Positions 1 through 8,378 are shown, numbered from the stretch's first letter. The stretch: DNA of 64,000 bases from Leifsonia sp. CL147 (GCF_900114565.1 NZ_FOTM01000011.1:58901-122900); one strand, 5' to 3'. Numbers and translations: made by a program. Notes: generated by a model not told the origin, from the sequence alone.

Positions 1-1431
1 GGGGTCCGGCGGGACACCGTCGCCGTGGTGTTCGCCGCACTCTCGTACTACTGGTCGCTGCGCAGCGCGCACTCGGAGGTCCTCGGTTTCGGCCCTGCCG
101 TGATGGATGTGCTGGCCGGCCACGAACCCTCCGCCGAGGTGCGCGATGCGGTCGCCGCCGGCTACACGGTCATCGGGGGCACCTTCCTCTTCATCGACCT
201 GCGGACCTCGGCGCGCGCCCTCTCCCGCCTGCGCCGGTTGCGCCGCGCCGAGCCGCTGGCCGATCCGCGATTGGATGCGCTGGCCGAGCTCGCCCTCGCG
301 GCCGGGCACCGGGACACCGGCGTGCGGCTGCTCTCCGAGTTCGCTGCCTCAGCCGATCCGGAGCGGTCCGCGATCGGCAACTTCCTCACGGCGCAGCTGG
401 AGGAGAACGCCGGCGATCTGGAGGCGTCCCTCGCCTCTGCGACGCGAGCCTGGCAGCAGGCGGGGATCTCCGGGGACGCCTGGTCGATGGCGTCCGCCGC
501 GCAATCCATCGCCCAGTCGCACAGCCAGCTCGCGCATCCCGCCGAGGCCCTGGAGTGGGCGCAGCGCGCGTACGACCGCATGGCGCTGCTCCAGGCGGAC
601 GGGGACCTCCGTCAGCTCGACTGGCTGATCGCCATGAACGCGATCTCGGTGGGCGAAACGGCCCGCGCCCGCCGGCTGCTGGAGCGGTACCTCGCCGCCG
701 AGGTCGACCGCAGGGGCTTCGACTTCGTGGACTACTACGCCATCGGACATGCCGGGATGGCGGAGATCGCGCTCGCGGAGGGCGACCTCGCGCAGTCGGT
801 GCGGCTCTACGACGACGCGATCGACGTGTTCGCCGAGGAGAGCGCGTCGAGCAGGATGTCCCTGAGCCCGTGGCGCACCATGATGGGCGCGGCCCGGCTG
901 GTGGCGCGCCTGCGCGTGCACGCGACCGAGCCCGGGCTCGTGGACTGGGCCGGGACGGATGCGGCGGCCGCGGACCTGCGCATCCGCACGCTCGTCACGT
1001 CGCGGATGAGCCCGCCGAACCTCGACCGGCCCGTCATCGGCTCCTGCCTCGCCGGGTATGCCGCGTGGATGCTCGACCCGCGCACCGCCGAGGCGCGCGG
1101 CTCAGAGAGGCACGGCTCAGAGTGGCACGGCTCAGAGTGGCACGGCACAGAGAGGCACGGCTCAGAGTGGCACGGCTCAGAGGCGCATGGCGCCGAGGCG
1201 CGCGCTTCCGCCGCCGACTGGGTGGAGAGCGGGCTGACGATGTTCGCCCTCGCCGGCCGGGCCAACTCGCGTCAGGACGTGCCCAGCCTGCACCGGGACG
1301 CCATCGCCCTCCCGATCGCCGCCGCGTGGGGCGCGGAGCGACGGGATGCGGCCCTCGCGGCCGTCGCATCCCTCACCCCCGGCGAGGCGGCCACCCGCGG
1401 CCTCGCCCTGCTCTCCGCCGTCCGCACGTAG
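1..1431 (+). CDS. C-terminal part of a large TPR-containing regulatory protein (partial)
   Basis: The reading frame is open from base 1, so the gene begins outside the window and only about 476 C-terminal residues are visible. What is present is alpha-helical and alanine/leucine-rich with TPR-like helices (for example EALEWAQRAYDRM and LAQSVRLYDDAIDVF), the usual C-terminal half of actinobacterial BTAD/SARP-type or LuxR-LAL ATPase regulators. No ATPase or DNA-binding part is visible, so the assignment is by architecture only. Near residue 360 a run of six 15-bp repeats inserts Gly-Ser-Glu-Trp/Arg-His pentapeptides. It is followed by a small HTH/Clp-N operon on the same strand with its own promoter. 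Confidence 0.55.
   Translation, partial: GVRRDTVAVVFAALSYYWSLRSAHSEVLGFGPAVMDVLAGHEPSAEVRDAVAAGYTVIGGTFLFIDLRTSARALSRLRRLRRAEPLADPRLDALAELALAAGHRDTGVRLLSEFAASADPERSAIGNFLTAQLEENAGDLEASLASATRAWQQAGISGDAWSMASAAQSIAQSHSQLAHPAEALEWAQRAYDRMALLQADGDLRQLDWLIAMNAISVGETARARRLLERYLAAEVDRRGFDFVDYYAIGHAGMAEIALAEGDLAQSVRLYDDAIDVFAEESASSRMSLSPWRTMMGAARLVARLRVHATEPGLVDWAGTDAAAADLRIRTLVTSRMSPPNLDRPVIGSCLAGYAAWMLDPRTAEARGSERHGSEWHGSEWHGTERHGSEWHGSEAHGAEARASAADWVESGLTMFALAGRANSRQDVPSLHRDAIALPIAAAWGAERRDAALAAVASLTPGEAATRGLALLSAVRT
1099..1188 (+). repeat. Coding minisatellite, six 15-bp units
   Basis: Six head-to-tail copies of GGCTCAGAGTGGCAC-like units (starts 1099, 1114, 1129, 1144, 1159, 1174) lie in frame in the TPR regulator and encode GSERH, GSEWH, GSEWH, GTERH, GSEWH and GSEAH. 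Because 15 is a multiple of 3, copy-number change keeps the frame. Confidence 0.9.
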
Positions 1432-1446
1432 CCCATCCCGCCGCAT

Positions 1447-1493
1447 TAGCAACCACAGTTGACAACGAGCAGTAAGCAACTATAGTTGCTTGC
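1447..1493 (+). promoter_or_regulatory. Promoter with palindromic operator over the -10
   Basis: TTGACA (1459-1464) and TATAGT (1481-1486) are separated by 16 bases, a near-consensus sigma-70 type promoter. The -10 lies in the centre of a perfect 16-bp palindrome AGCAACTATAGTTGCT (1475-1490). A second, imperfect copy, AGCAACCACAGTTGAC, lies at 1448-1463 and overlaps the -35. Transcription would start within a base or two of the ATG at 1494, giving a leaderless message. Two tandem operators covering both promoter elements suggest repression, most simply by the HTH protein encoded directly downstream. Confidence 0.75.
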
Positions 1494-1733
1494 ATGAACG
1501 CCGCACCCTTCCCGGACCCTGTCGGAGGCGTCGCCGACGGGCTCGCCGCCGTCGTCGCGCTCCGCGAACTCGCCGACCAGCTCGAGGACGCCGAGGTCGA
1601 GCGAGCCCTCCGCGAGGGGTGGACCTGGACGCAGATCGCCGACGCACTGGGCGTCACACGTCAGGCGGTCCACAAGAAGCACCTGCGCCGCGTCGCCGCC
1701 GCCGGTGTCGAACTGAGGAGACGCAATGTCTGA
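1494..1733 (+). CDS. Small HTH DNA-binding protein, probable autoregulator
   Basis: A 79-residue protein whose C-terminal half, around WTQIADALGVTRQAVHKKHLRR, is a clear helix-turn-helix with a basic recognition helix. The N-terminus is acidic and probably mediates dimerisation or contact with the partner protein. The ATG sits 7 bases after a TATAGT -10 inside a palindromic operator. The gene overlaps the next one by 8 bases, so the two are translationally coupled. HTH plus Clp-N two-gene operons recur in actinobacteria; the autorepressor role is inferred from the operator position. Confidence 0.75.
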   Translation: MNAAPFPDPVGGVADGLAAVVALRELADQLEDAEVERALREGWTWTQIADALGVTRQAVHKKHLRRVAAAGVELRRRNV

Positions 1734-2238
1734 GATCCCTGCCGGGGCCCCCACCGACGTGCCGGCCCAGCTGCTGCCGCGGGCCTTGCGGCCCATCGTC
1801 ATCCGCTCCGTCACCGAGGCGCAGCTCCGCAACGCGCCCCTGGTCGAGGCGGAGCACCTGCTGCTCGCCCTCTCCCGCGAGAGCAGCGTCCCGATCCGGT
1901 CGGCGCTCGCGAACGCGGGCCTCGACCCGGAAGGGCTGGATGCGGCGCTCGCCGCCGAGCGCGCGGCGAGCCTCCGCGTGGCAGGCGTGACCCCGCCCCC
2001 GGCCGCGCGTCTGACCGCGGCCCCGCGCGTGGCACGGCCGCGCTGGGGGACCTCCGCCCGCGACGTGCTCAGCCGCGCCCACCGGGTCGCGTCGGCGAAC
2101 CGCCGGCGCCAGGGCATGGCCGAGCTCGACCTGCTCACGGCCCTGCTGGGCCTGGAGCTCGGAACGGTCCCCCGCGCCCTGACCATCGCCGACGTGGACC
2201 GCGCCGCGGTGCTCGCCGCAGCGGCGGCCGCCGCCTGA
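1726..2238 (+). CDS. Clp N-terminal domain protein
   Basis: A 170-residue protein with Clp_N-like repeats: an N-terminal region rich in helices (residues about 17-75, including EAEHLLLALSRES and a later ELDLLTALLGLELG motif) that resembles the double repeat of ClpA/ClpC N-domains. No AAA+ ATPase domain follows, so it is a stand-alone Clp-N protein rather than a chaperone. Start ATG overlaps the HTH gene and is preceded by GAGGAG. In ClpC the N-domain binds adaptors and substrates, so it may be an adaptor, decoy or sensor that modulates the HTH partner. That function is inferred. Confidence 0.7.
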   Translation: MSEIPAGAPTDVPAQLLPRALRPIVIRSVTEAQLRNAPLVEAEHLLLALSRESSVPIRSALANAGLDPEGLDAALAAERAASLRVAGVTPPPAARLTAAPRVARPRWGTSARDVLSRAHRVASANRRRQGMAELDLLTALLGLELGTVPRALTIADVDRAAVLAAAAAAA

Positions 2239-2267
2239 CGCACGGCCGCACCGCCGCATCCATCCGC

Positions 2268-2317
2268 TGGTCCCAACACGCCGTCTCGACGCGCGCGATA
2301 ACGGCGTGTCGGGACCA
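2268..2317. repeat. Intergenic hairpin (17-bp arms, 16-base loop)
   Basis: Arms TGGTCCCAACACGCCGT (2268-2284) and its inverse (2301-2317) pair with one mismatch. It follows the Clp-N gene and could stop transcription, but no T-run follows. Its arms contain ACACGCCGT, the core that recurs in the loops of the hairpin families further along the window. Confidence 0.75.
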
Positions 2318-2348
2318 CTCGATCCACGGCCCTCACTCGCACGGCGGC

Positions 2349-2402
2349 CGCTTACAGGGTCCGGCTGCCGGTGTAAGCGCGACGTAAGCGCCGTGTAAGC
2401 GC
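2349..2402 (+). promoter_or_regulatory. Direct-repeat operator upstream of the DrrAB-like genes
   Basis: Three copies of GTAAGCGC occur at 2373-2380, 2384-2391 and 2395-2402 with exactly 11-bp spacing, and one inverted copy (CGCTTAC) lies at 2349-2355. Eleven-bp-phased direct repeats put all copies on one face of the helix, the pattern used by SARP/OmpR-type winged-helix activators. They lie 50-80 bases before the ATP-binding gene. Binding by a particular protein is inference. Confidence 0.6.
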
Positions 2403-2451
2403 GCCTCGGCACGATCGGAGCATCACCCATTCCCACCAGGAAAGGACCACC

Positions 2452-3453
2452 ATGACTCGCAGCTCCGAGTGGGCCGTCGAAGCCCACGGACTCGTCAAGA
2501 CCTTCGGCGACAACCGCGCCGTCGACGGCGTCGACCTCACGGTCCGCGCCGGCGCCGTCTACGGCGTCCTCGGCCCGAACGGCGCCGGCAAGACCACCAC
2601 CATCTCCATGCTCGCCACTCTTCTGAAGCCCGACGCCGGCGAAGCCTTCGTCTTCGGGCACGACATCCGGAGGGAGCAGCAGGTCGTCCGCCAGCTGATC
2701 GGCGTGACCGCCCAGTTCGCCTCCGTCGACGAGACCCTCTCGGCGAACGAGAACCTGATGATCTTCTCCCGGCTCCTGGGCCTCAGCGGCAGCGAGGCGA
2801 AGCGGAAGACCGCCGAACTGCTCGAGGAGTTCGGACTGACGGAGGCGGCCAAGCGTCCGCTGAAGAAGTTCTCGGGCGGGATGCGCCGCCGCCTCGACCT
2901 CGCGGCCAGCCTGATCGCGCAGCCGCCGCTGATCTTCCTCGATGAGCCGACCACAGGCCTCGACCCGCGGACCCGGGCCCAGATGTGGGACACCATCCGG
3001 CGCCTCGTGGCCACCGGCTCCACGGTGCTGCTGACCACGCAGTACCTGGACGAGGCCGACCAGCTCGCCGACCGCATCGCCGTGATCGACCGCGGCCGCG
3101 TCGTCGCCGAGGGAACGGCGGACGAGCTCAAGGCGTCCGTCGGCGAGTCCTCGCTGCAGCTGCGCCTGGCCGACCCGGCAGACCTCGAGGACGCGCGCCG
3201 CGCCATCCGGACGGTCCTCGGTGTGGATGCGGTCGCCTCCCCCGAGGGCTCCCGCATCACCGCGCCGATGCGCAGCGCGGACACGGTCACCGACCTGTTC
3301 GTGACCCTGCGTGAGGCCGGCATCCACCTGTCCGAGATGTCCGTGCAGAAGCCGACGCTCGACGAAGTGTTCCTCACGCTCACCGGCCACGGCGTGGACG
3401 ACGACACCGCGGACCACGCGTCCGCCGACGAAGGAGAGAAGGTCCCCGCATGA
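2452..3453 (+). CDS. drrA: DrrA-type ABC transporter ATP-binding protein
   Basis: A 333-residue ATPase subunit of an ABC exporter. Walker A GPNGAGKTT lies near residue 42, the signature SGGMRRR near 141 and Walker B LIFLDEPTTGLDP near 162, followed by a DrrA-like C-terminal extension of about 110 residues ending in an acidic tail. Members couple ATP hydrolysis to export of antibiotics or lipids. Start ATG has AGGAAAGGACC upstream. It overlaps the permease gene by 4 bases (ATGA), so the two form one transporter. An 11-bp-phased operator lies upstream. Substrate cannot be read from sequence. Confidence 0.9.
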   Translation: MTRSSEWAVEAHGLVKTFGDNRAVDGVDLTVRAGAVYGVLGPNGAGKTTTISMLATLLKPDAGEAFVFGHDIRREQQVVRQLIGVTAQFASVDETLSANENLMIFSRLLGLSGSEAKRKTAELLEEFGLTEAAKRPLKKFSGGMRRRLDLAASLIAQPPLIFLDEPTTGLDPRTRAQMWDTIRRLVATGSTVLLTTQYLDEADQLADRIAVIDRGRVVAEGTADELKASVGESSLQLRLADPADLEDARRAIRTVLGVDAVASPEGSRITAPMRSADTVTDLFVTLREAGIHLSEMSVQKPTLDEVFLTLTGHGVDDDTADHASADEGEKVPA

Positions 3454-4268
3454 CCGCCATCGCCACCATCACCCCTCCCGCCGAGCGGGACCTCAAGAAC
3501 CACGTCAGCCTCAGCCAGACGCTTGCCAACACCGTCACCATGGCGCACCGCGGGCTCCTGAAGATCAAGCGGACGCCCGAACAGCTGATGGATGTGACGC
3601 TCCAGCCGATCATCTTCACCGTCATGTTCGCGCTCCTTTTCGGCGGCGCCATCTCCGGCGACGTGCAGTCGTACCTGCCGGTGCTCATCCCCGGAATCCT
3701 CGTCCAGACGGTCATCACGACGTCCGTCGTCACCGGCGTCCAGCTGCGGGAGGATATGGACAAGGGCGTGTTCGACCGCTTCAAGTCCCTGCCGATCGCG
3801 CGGATCGCACCGCTCTCCGGCGCGTTGCTCGCCGACACCTTGCGCTACGCCATCGCGACGACCATCACCTTCATCGTCGGCATCCTGATGGGCTACCGCC
3901 CTGCCGCCGGTGCGGGCCCGGTGATCCTCGCCGGCCTGCTGGTGATCGTGTGCTCGTGGGCGATCAGCTGGATCTTCGCGTTCTTCGGCGTCATCGCCCG
4001 GACCGCGGGATCCGTCCAGGGAATCTCCTTCCTCGTGCTGTTCCCGCTGACGTTCTTCTCGAACGCCTTCGTGCCCGTGAAGACGATGCCCGACTGGCTC
4101 CAGTCGTTCGTCAACGTCAATCCGGTCTCCCACCTGGTCACGGCGGTTCGCGACCTGGCCGACAGCGCCACGTTCGGCGCGGACGGCTGGATCGCCCTCG
4201 CCGGAGCGGCGGTGATCGTGGCGGTGTTCGCGCCACTGACCGTCCGCGCCTACATGCGGAAGGCCTGA
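3450..4268 (+). CDS. drrB: DrrB-type ABC transporter permease
   Basis: A 272-residue ABC-2 family membrane protein with about six hydrophobic segments and the family's hallmark amphipathic stretch (LREDMDKGVFDRFKSLPIARIAPLSG). It forms the membrane channel for the ATPase encoded immediately before it, as shown by the 4-base overlap and conserved gene pairing. Together they are predicted to pump a hydrophobic compound, possibly an antibiotic, out of the cell. A GC-rich inverted repeat (GCGGCGGCCG / GCGGCGGCCGC) lies about 25-65 bases after the stop, without a clear T-run. Confidence 0.88.
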   Translation: MTAIATITPPAERDLKNHVSLSQTLANTVTMAHRGLLKIKRTPEQLMDVTLQPIIFTVMFALLFGGAISGDVQSYLPVLIPGILVQTVITTSVVTGVQLREDMDKGVFDRFKSLPIARIAPLSGALLADTLRYAIATTITFIVGILMGYRPAAGAGPVILAGLLVIVCSWAISWIFAFFGVIARTAGSVQGISFLVLFPLTFFSNAFVPVKTMPDWLQSFVNVNPVSHLVTAVRDLADSATFGADGWIALAGAAVIVAVFAPLTVRAYMRKA

Positions 4269-4432
4269 CCGGGCGAGCGTCCGGTCACCCGGCGGCGGCC
4301 GTCGCACCCTGCGGAGGGATGCGGCGGCCGCTTCACGCGTGCGGCGCCTTGGGGCTCGCTGCTGCAGGATCGCTGCGCGAATGTGCGGGCCCACGCGGAA
4401 ATCCTGCGCTGGAACCGACATACACTGGAGAA

Positions 4433-5818
4433 GTGACAGCGTACGTCTCGGCCTTCGACCTGTTCTCGATCGGCATCGGCCCCTCGAGCTCGCACACCGT
4501 CGGCCCCCTCCGCGCGGCGGCCGCGTTCGCTGCACGCCTCGACGCGGACGGGATGCTCGACCGCGTCGACCAGGTCACCTGCACGCTCTACGGATCCCTC
4601 GGATCGACTGGGATCGGCCACGGCACCCCGGACGCCGTCATCGCGGGCCTGGCCGGCCTGCAGCCGGAGACCTGCCGCCCCGACGACGTGCACGGCGCCT
4701 GGTCGCAGCTGCAACCGGGCGCGTCCCTGCTGCTCGCGGGGCGGCGCAGCATCCCGCTCTCGAAGGACGACATCGCGTTCGAGCCGCGGACGCGCCTGCC
4801 GGGCCACCCGAACGCGCTCACGTTGCGGGCGTGGGGCCGGGATGCCGCGGGCGAGCGGTCGCCGCTGCCGCTGCTCGAGGAGACGTACTACTCGATCGGT
4901 GGCGGGTTCATCCGGCGCGACGGCGAGGAGGCCGAGCTGGCGGCGCGCAACGCGCATCCACTCCCCTACGACAGCTCGGAGGAGCTGCTCGCCATCTGCG
5001 ACCGGGACGGCATCCCGATCTGCGAGGTCGCCCGGCGCAACGAGGTCGCACTCCACGGCGAGCAGGCCACGCGGGAACGGCTCGACCTGATCTGGGAGGC
5101 GATGGCCGAGTGCGTCGCGCGCGGCCTCGCCGGCGACGGGACCCTCCCCGGCGGCCTGGGCGTGCGGCGGCGGGCGGCCGCGATGCGGGAGCACCTGGAG
5201 TCCGTGCAGGACGATCCGGGACGCGCCACCTCGCTGGAGTGGCTGCACGCGTTCGCGCTCGCGGTCAACGAGGAGAACGCGTCCGGCGGTCGCGTCGTGA
5301 CGGCGCCGACGAACGGCGCCGCGGGAATCGTCCCCGCCGTGGCGCACTACTACCTGCGGTTCGTGCCCGGCTCATCCCTCGAGGGAATCCGGCAGTACCT
5401 GCTGACGGCGACCGCGATCGGCTCGCTGTTCAAGGCGAACGCCTCCATCTCGGGAGCCGAGGGAGGCTGCCAGGCGGAGGTCGGCTCGGCGTGCGCGATG
5501 GCCGCCGGGGCGCTCTGCGCGGTGCTCGGCGGCACGCCCCGCCAGGTGGAGAACGCAGCGGAGATCGCGATGGAGCACCACCTCGGGCTCACCTGCGACC
5601 CGGTCGGAGGCCTGGTCCAGATCCCGTGCATCGAACGGAATGCGATCGCCTCGTCCACCGCGGTCTCCGCCGCGCGCCTCGCGTTGCACGGCGACGGCCG
5701 GCACCTCGTGTCGCTGGACACGGTCATCGAGACGATGCGGCAGACGGGGCTCGACATGTCCACGAAGTACAAGGAGACGAGCGAGGGCGGCCTCGCGGTC
5801 AACGTCATCGAGTGCTGA
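4433..5818 (+). CDS. sdaA: L-serine ammonia-lyase, fused single-chain type
   Basis: A 461-residue iron-sulfur L-serine dehydratase that converts L-serine to pyruvate and ammonia. The N-terminal beta-type domain starts SAFDLFSIGIGPSSSHTVGP; the C-terminal alpha-type domain carries GCQAEVGSACAMAAG and LTCDPVGGLVQIPCIERN, which include the cysteines that bind the 4Fe-4S cluster, and the C-terminus ends in a Cys as is common in the family. Start GTG is chosen because homology begins there and TACACT ends 6 bases before it (leaderless); GGAGAA also overlaps this space. The gene is followed by a 1-kb hairpin array. Confidence 0.93.
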   Translation: MTAYVSAFDLFSIGIGPSSSHTVGPLRAAAAFAARLDADGMLDRVDQVTCTLYGSLGSTGIGHGTPDAVIAGLAGLQPETCRPDDVHGAWSQLQPGASLLLAGRRSIPLSKDDIAFEPRTRLPGHPNALTLRAWGRDAAGERSPLPLLEETYYSIGGGFIRRDGEEAELAARNAHPLPYDSSEELLAICDRDGIPICEVARRNEVALHGEQATRERLDLIWEAMAECVARGLAGDGTLPGGLGVRRRAAAMREHLESVQDDPGRATSLEWLHAFALAVNEENASGGRVVTAPTNGAAGIVPAVAHYYLRFVPGSSLEGIRQYLLTATAIGSLFKANASISGAEGGCQAEVGSACAMAAGALCAVLGGTPRQVENAAEIAMEHHLGLTCDPVGGLVQIPCIERNAIASSTAVSAARLALHGDGRHLVSLDTVIETMRQTGLDMSTKYKETSEGGLAVNVIEC

Positions 5819-6836
5819 GCGGTCCGTTTGCGCGCGCTTCGTTCCGGCGCATGCGCGCGTGCCGCCTCCCTCCCGCCGAAGTGCTCGTTGTTGCACACGC
5901 GTACGGCGTGTCGCCTGCAACAACGAGCACCTCGCGGGGAGGCGCGGCTGCCGGGGCGGCGCGGCGTCTGCCGGGGGCGGCTCGGCGGCGCGGCTCGGCG
6001 GCGCGGCTCGGCGGCGCGGCTCGGCGGCGCGCCGCCGCACTGGTGGGCTCCGCAGGGGTGGGCGTTCTCGCGCCGCGCACGGCGTGAGCCCGTTCCCTCC
6101 CGCCGAAGTGCTCGTTGTTGCACACGCGTACGGCGTGTCGCCTGCAACAACGAGCACCTCGCGGATGGATGCGCGCCCGCGGCATGGTGGGCTCCACAGG
6201 GGTGCACGTTCTTGCGCCGCGCACGGCGTGAGCCCGTTCCCTCCCGCCGAAGTGCTCGTTGTTGCACACGCGTACGGCGTGTCGCCTGCAACAACGAGCA
6301 CCTCGCGGATGGGGCTGGTGCGGGTGGGGCGAGGTGCGGGTGGGCCGAGGCGGCGCGGCGGCGCGGCGGCGCGGCGGCGCGCTCGGCTGGGATGCACATT
6401 CTTGCGTCGCGCACGGCGTGAGCCCGTCCCCTCCCGCCGAAGTGCTCGTTGTTGCACACGCGTACGGCGTGTCGCCTGCAACAACGAGCACTTCGCGGGG
6501 ATGCGCGCGGCCGCCGGGGCGGCGTCGGCCCGCCGGCGGCGGCGCGGCGCCGCACCGGTGGGCTCCGCAGGGGTGCACGTTCTCGCGCCGCGTGCGGTGT
6601 GAGCCGGTTCCCTCCCCCGAAGTGCTCGTTGTTGCACACGCGCACGGCGTGTCGCCTGCAACAACGAGCACTTCGGGGATTGGGCTGCCGCAGGAGAGGC
6701 GAGGTGCGGGAGAGGCGAGGTGCGGATGGGCGAGGTGCGGGAGGGGGTGGGGATGGGCGGGGGCGGGATGCGCGTCGCGTTACGGCGCGTTGCGGGATGC
6801 GTTTCCCGCGTCGGTGGTCGCCGTTAGCGTGAGCGG
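5819..6836. repeat. Tandem hairpin array 1 (five copies), non-coding
   Basis: About 1 kb with no credible gene. Five near-identical 50-bp cores lie at 5881-5930, 6108-6157, 6252-6301, 6442-6491 and 6622-6671. Each has 15-bp arms (GTGCTCGTTGTTGCA and its inverse) around a 20-base loop containing ACGGCGTGTCGCC. In the last copy the stem extends to 22 bp. The spacer before each copy also repeats (GCGCACGGCGTGAGCCCG then a TCCC-rich stretch), so the true unit is a composite of about 140-230 bp. The remaining spacer is GGCGGC-type low-complexity sequence. Open frames across it in all frames are artefacts of high GC. Confidence 0.92.
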
Positions 6837-7775
6837 GTGACCACGACCGACCACGCCTCCAGCCTTTCGTCCGACTCCTCCGCCGTCCCCGCCGCACCTG
6901 CGGCGCTGGCCGCCGCCCTCGACGGGCCGCTGGTCTCGACGCAATGGCTCGCCGACCACCTCGGCGCCGAGGGGCTGGTCGTCCTCGACGCGACCGTCGT
7001 CCCGGCGCAGGGTGCGGACGGACGGCCCGTCTACCGGACCGGACTCGACCGGTTCACCGAGGAGGGACACCTCCCCGGTTCCGTCTTCGCCGACCTGCTG
7101 GAGTCCTTCAGCGATCCGGCCGCCCGGTTCCCTTTCACCCGGCCGGATGCCGACGCGTTCGCGGCGGCCGCAGCATCGGTCGGCGTCTCGGCGGAGACGA
7201 CCGTCGTCGTGTACGACGCGGCGGTCGGGCAGTGGGCCTCGCGCCTGTGGTATCTGTTCCGGGCCTTCGGGCACGACCGCGTCGCGGTGCTCGACGGGGG
7301 CGCCGTGAAATGGACCGCCGAGGGCCGGCCTCTGGATCGCGGGCACTCCGGCGTGGTCACCGCAGCCGGCGATCGCTCGGCGGTTCCGCTGACGGCGGTC
7401 GAGCGCGACGGATTCTGGGCCGGCACCGCCGATGTCGCGGCCATCGTCGACGGCTCTCGCACCGGCACGCTGGTGTGCGGGACGCCGCCCCGCGACTTCG
7501 CCGCCCGCCACATCCCGGGCAGCGTCAGCGCACCTGCGGTGCGGCTGGTGGATCGTGAGAGCAACGCCGTTCTTCCGGTGGATGCGCTGCGCACGATCTT
7601 CGCGGACGTCCTGAGCGCGCCCGGCCCCATCGTCTCCTACTGCGGTGCGGGGATCGCCGCGGCCGCCGACGCCCTCGCACTGGCTGTGCTCGGCCGCACG
7701 GACGTGCTCCTGTACGACGGGTCGCTGAGCGAGTGGACGGCCGATCCCGACGCACCGCTCGCCTCCGCCGCGTAA
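6837..7775 (+). CDS. Two-domain rhodanese (sulfurtransferase)
   Basis: A 312-residue tandem-rhodanese protein of the SseA/thiosulfate sulfurtransferase type. The first domain contains VVLDATV and EGHLPGSVFADL and lacks the catalytic Cys; the second carries the active-site Cys269 in CGAGIAA. Such enzymes transfer sulfane sulfur from thiosulfate or 3-mercaptopyruvate to thiol or cyanide acceptors. The loop CGAGIAA is unlike the usual CRxGxT/CGSGVTA types and may alter substrate choice. Start GTG lies 6 bases after TAGCGT. A second, distinct rhodanese is encoded at 32613-33491. Confidence 0.85.
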   Translation: MTTTDHASSLSSDSSAVPAAPAALAAALDGPLVSTQWLADHLGAEGLVVLDATVVPAQGADGRPVYRTGLDRFTEEGHLPGSVFADLLESFSDPAARFPFTRPDADAFAAAAASVGVSAETTVVVYDAAVGQWASRLWYLFRAFGHDRVAVLDGGAVKWTAEGRPLDRGHSGVVTAAGDRSAVPLTAVERDGFWAGTADVAAIVDGSRTGTLVCGTPPRDFAARHIPGSVSAPAVRLVDRESNAVLPVDALRTIFADVLSAPGPIVSYCGAGIAAAADALALAVLGRTDVLLYDGSLSEWTADPDAPLASAA

Positions 7776-7826
7776 CGTCCGGGGAACTCCGAGCCGGTTC
7801 GAAGCGAACGACCATACGCTTCCCTC

Positions 7827-8315
7827 ATGACCGTCATGGATATCCCGTTCCACACCATCGACGGCGACGAGACCGCCCTGTCCGCGTATGCAGGCAATGT
7901 GATCCTCGTCGTCAACGTCGCCTCCCGCTGCGGGCTCGCGCCGCAGTACGAGAAGCTCGAGAAGTTGCAGGAGACGTACGGCGACCGTGGCTTCACGGTG
8001 GTCGGGTTCCCGAGCAACCAGTTCCTGCAGGAGCTGAGCTCGACCGATGCGATCAAGGAGTACTGCTCGATGACCTGGGGAGTGACGTTCCCGATCATGG
8101 AGAAGGTGCGCCTGAACGGCCGCAATGCCCACCCGATCTACCAGGAGCTGACGAAGACCGCGGACGCCGAAGGCAAGGCGGGCCGCGTCAAGTGGAACTT
8201 CGAGAAGTTCGTCATCACGCCGGAGGGTGCGGTGCACCGCTTCCGCCCGCAGACGGAACCCGACGATCCGGCGATCGTCGGCCTCATCGAGGCGTCGCTG
8301 CCCGCTTCGGTGTGA
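7827..8315 (+). CDS. Glutathione peroxidase family thiol peroxidase
   Basis: A 162-residue GPx-fold peroxidase that reduces hydroperoxides. The peroxidatic Cys35 is in SRCGLAPQY and the KWNFEKFVI motif supplies the catalytic Trp/Asn. The usual second Cys of FPCNQF is Ser here (FPSNQF), and another Cys lies later in EYCSMTWG. Most bacterial members use thioredoxin and a resolving Cys; losing the usual one suggests a one-Cys mechanism or use of the alternative Cys. Start ATG follows TACGCT by 6 bases (leaderless). Confidence 0.9.
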   Translation: MTVMDIPFHTIDGDETALSAYAGNVILVVNVASRCGLAPQYEKLEKLQETYGDRGFTVVGFPSNQFLQELSSTDAIKEYCSMTWGVTFPIMEKVRLNGRNAHPIYQELTKTADAEGKAGRVKWNFEKFVITPEGAVHRFRPQTEPDDPAIVGLIEASLPASV

Positions 8316-8378
8316 CGCGAGGGGATGTGAGCCGCGGAGGCGCCGACCCGCGGAGCCGGATCGAGGCGCGAGCAGCTC

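Noticed and set aside
5819..6836. Protein-coding frames of 100-500 codons through hairpin array 1
   Set aside because: They encode the same word in repeats, have no homology and arise from high GC in all frames; promoters and real genes lie outside.
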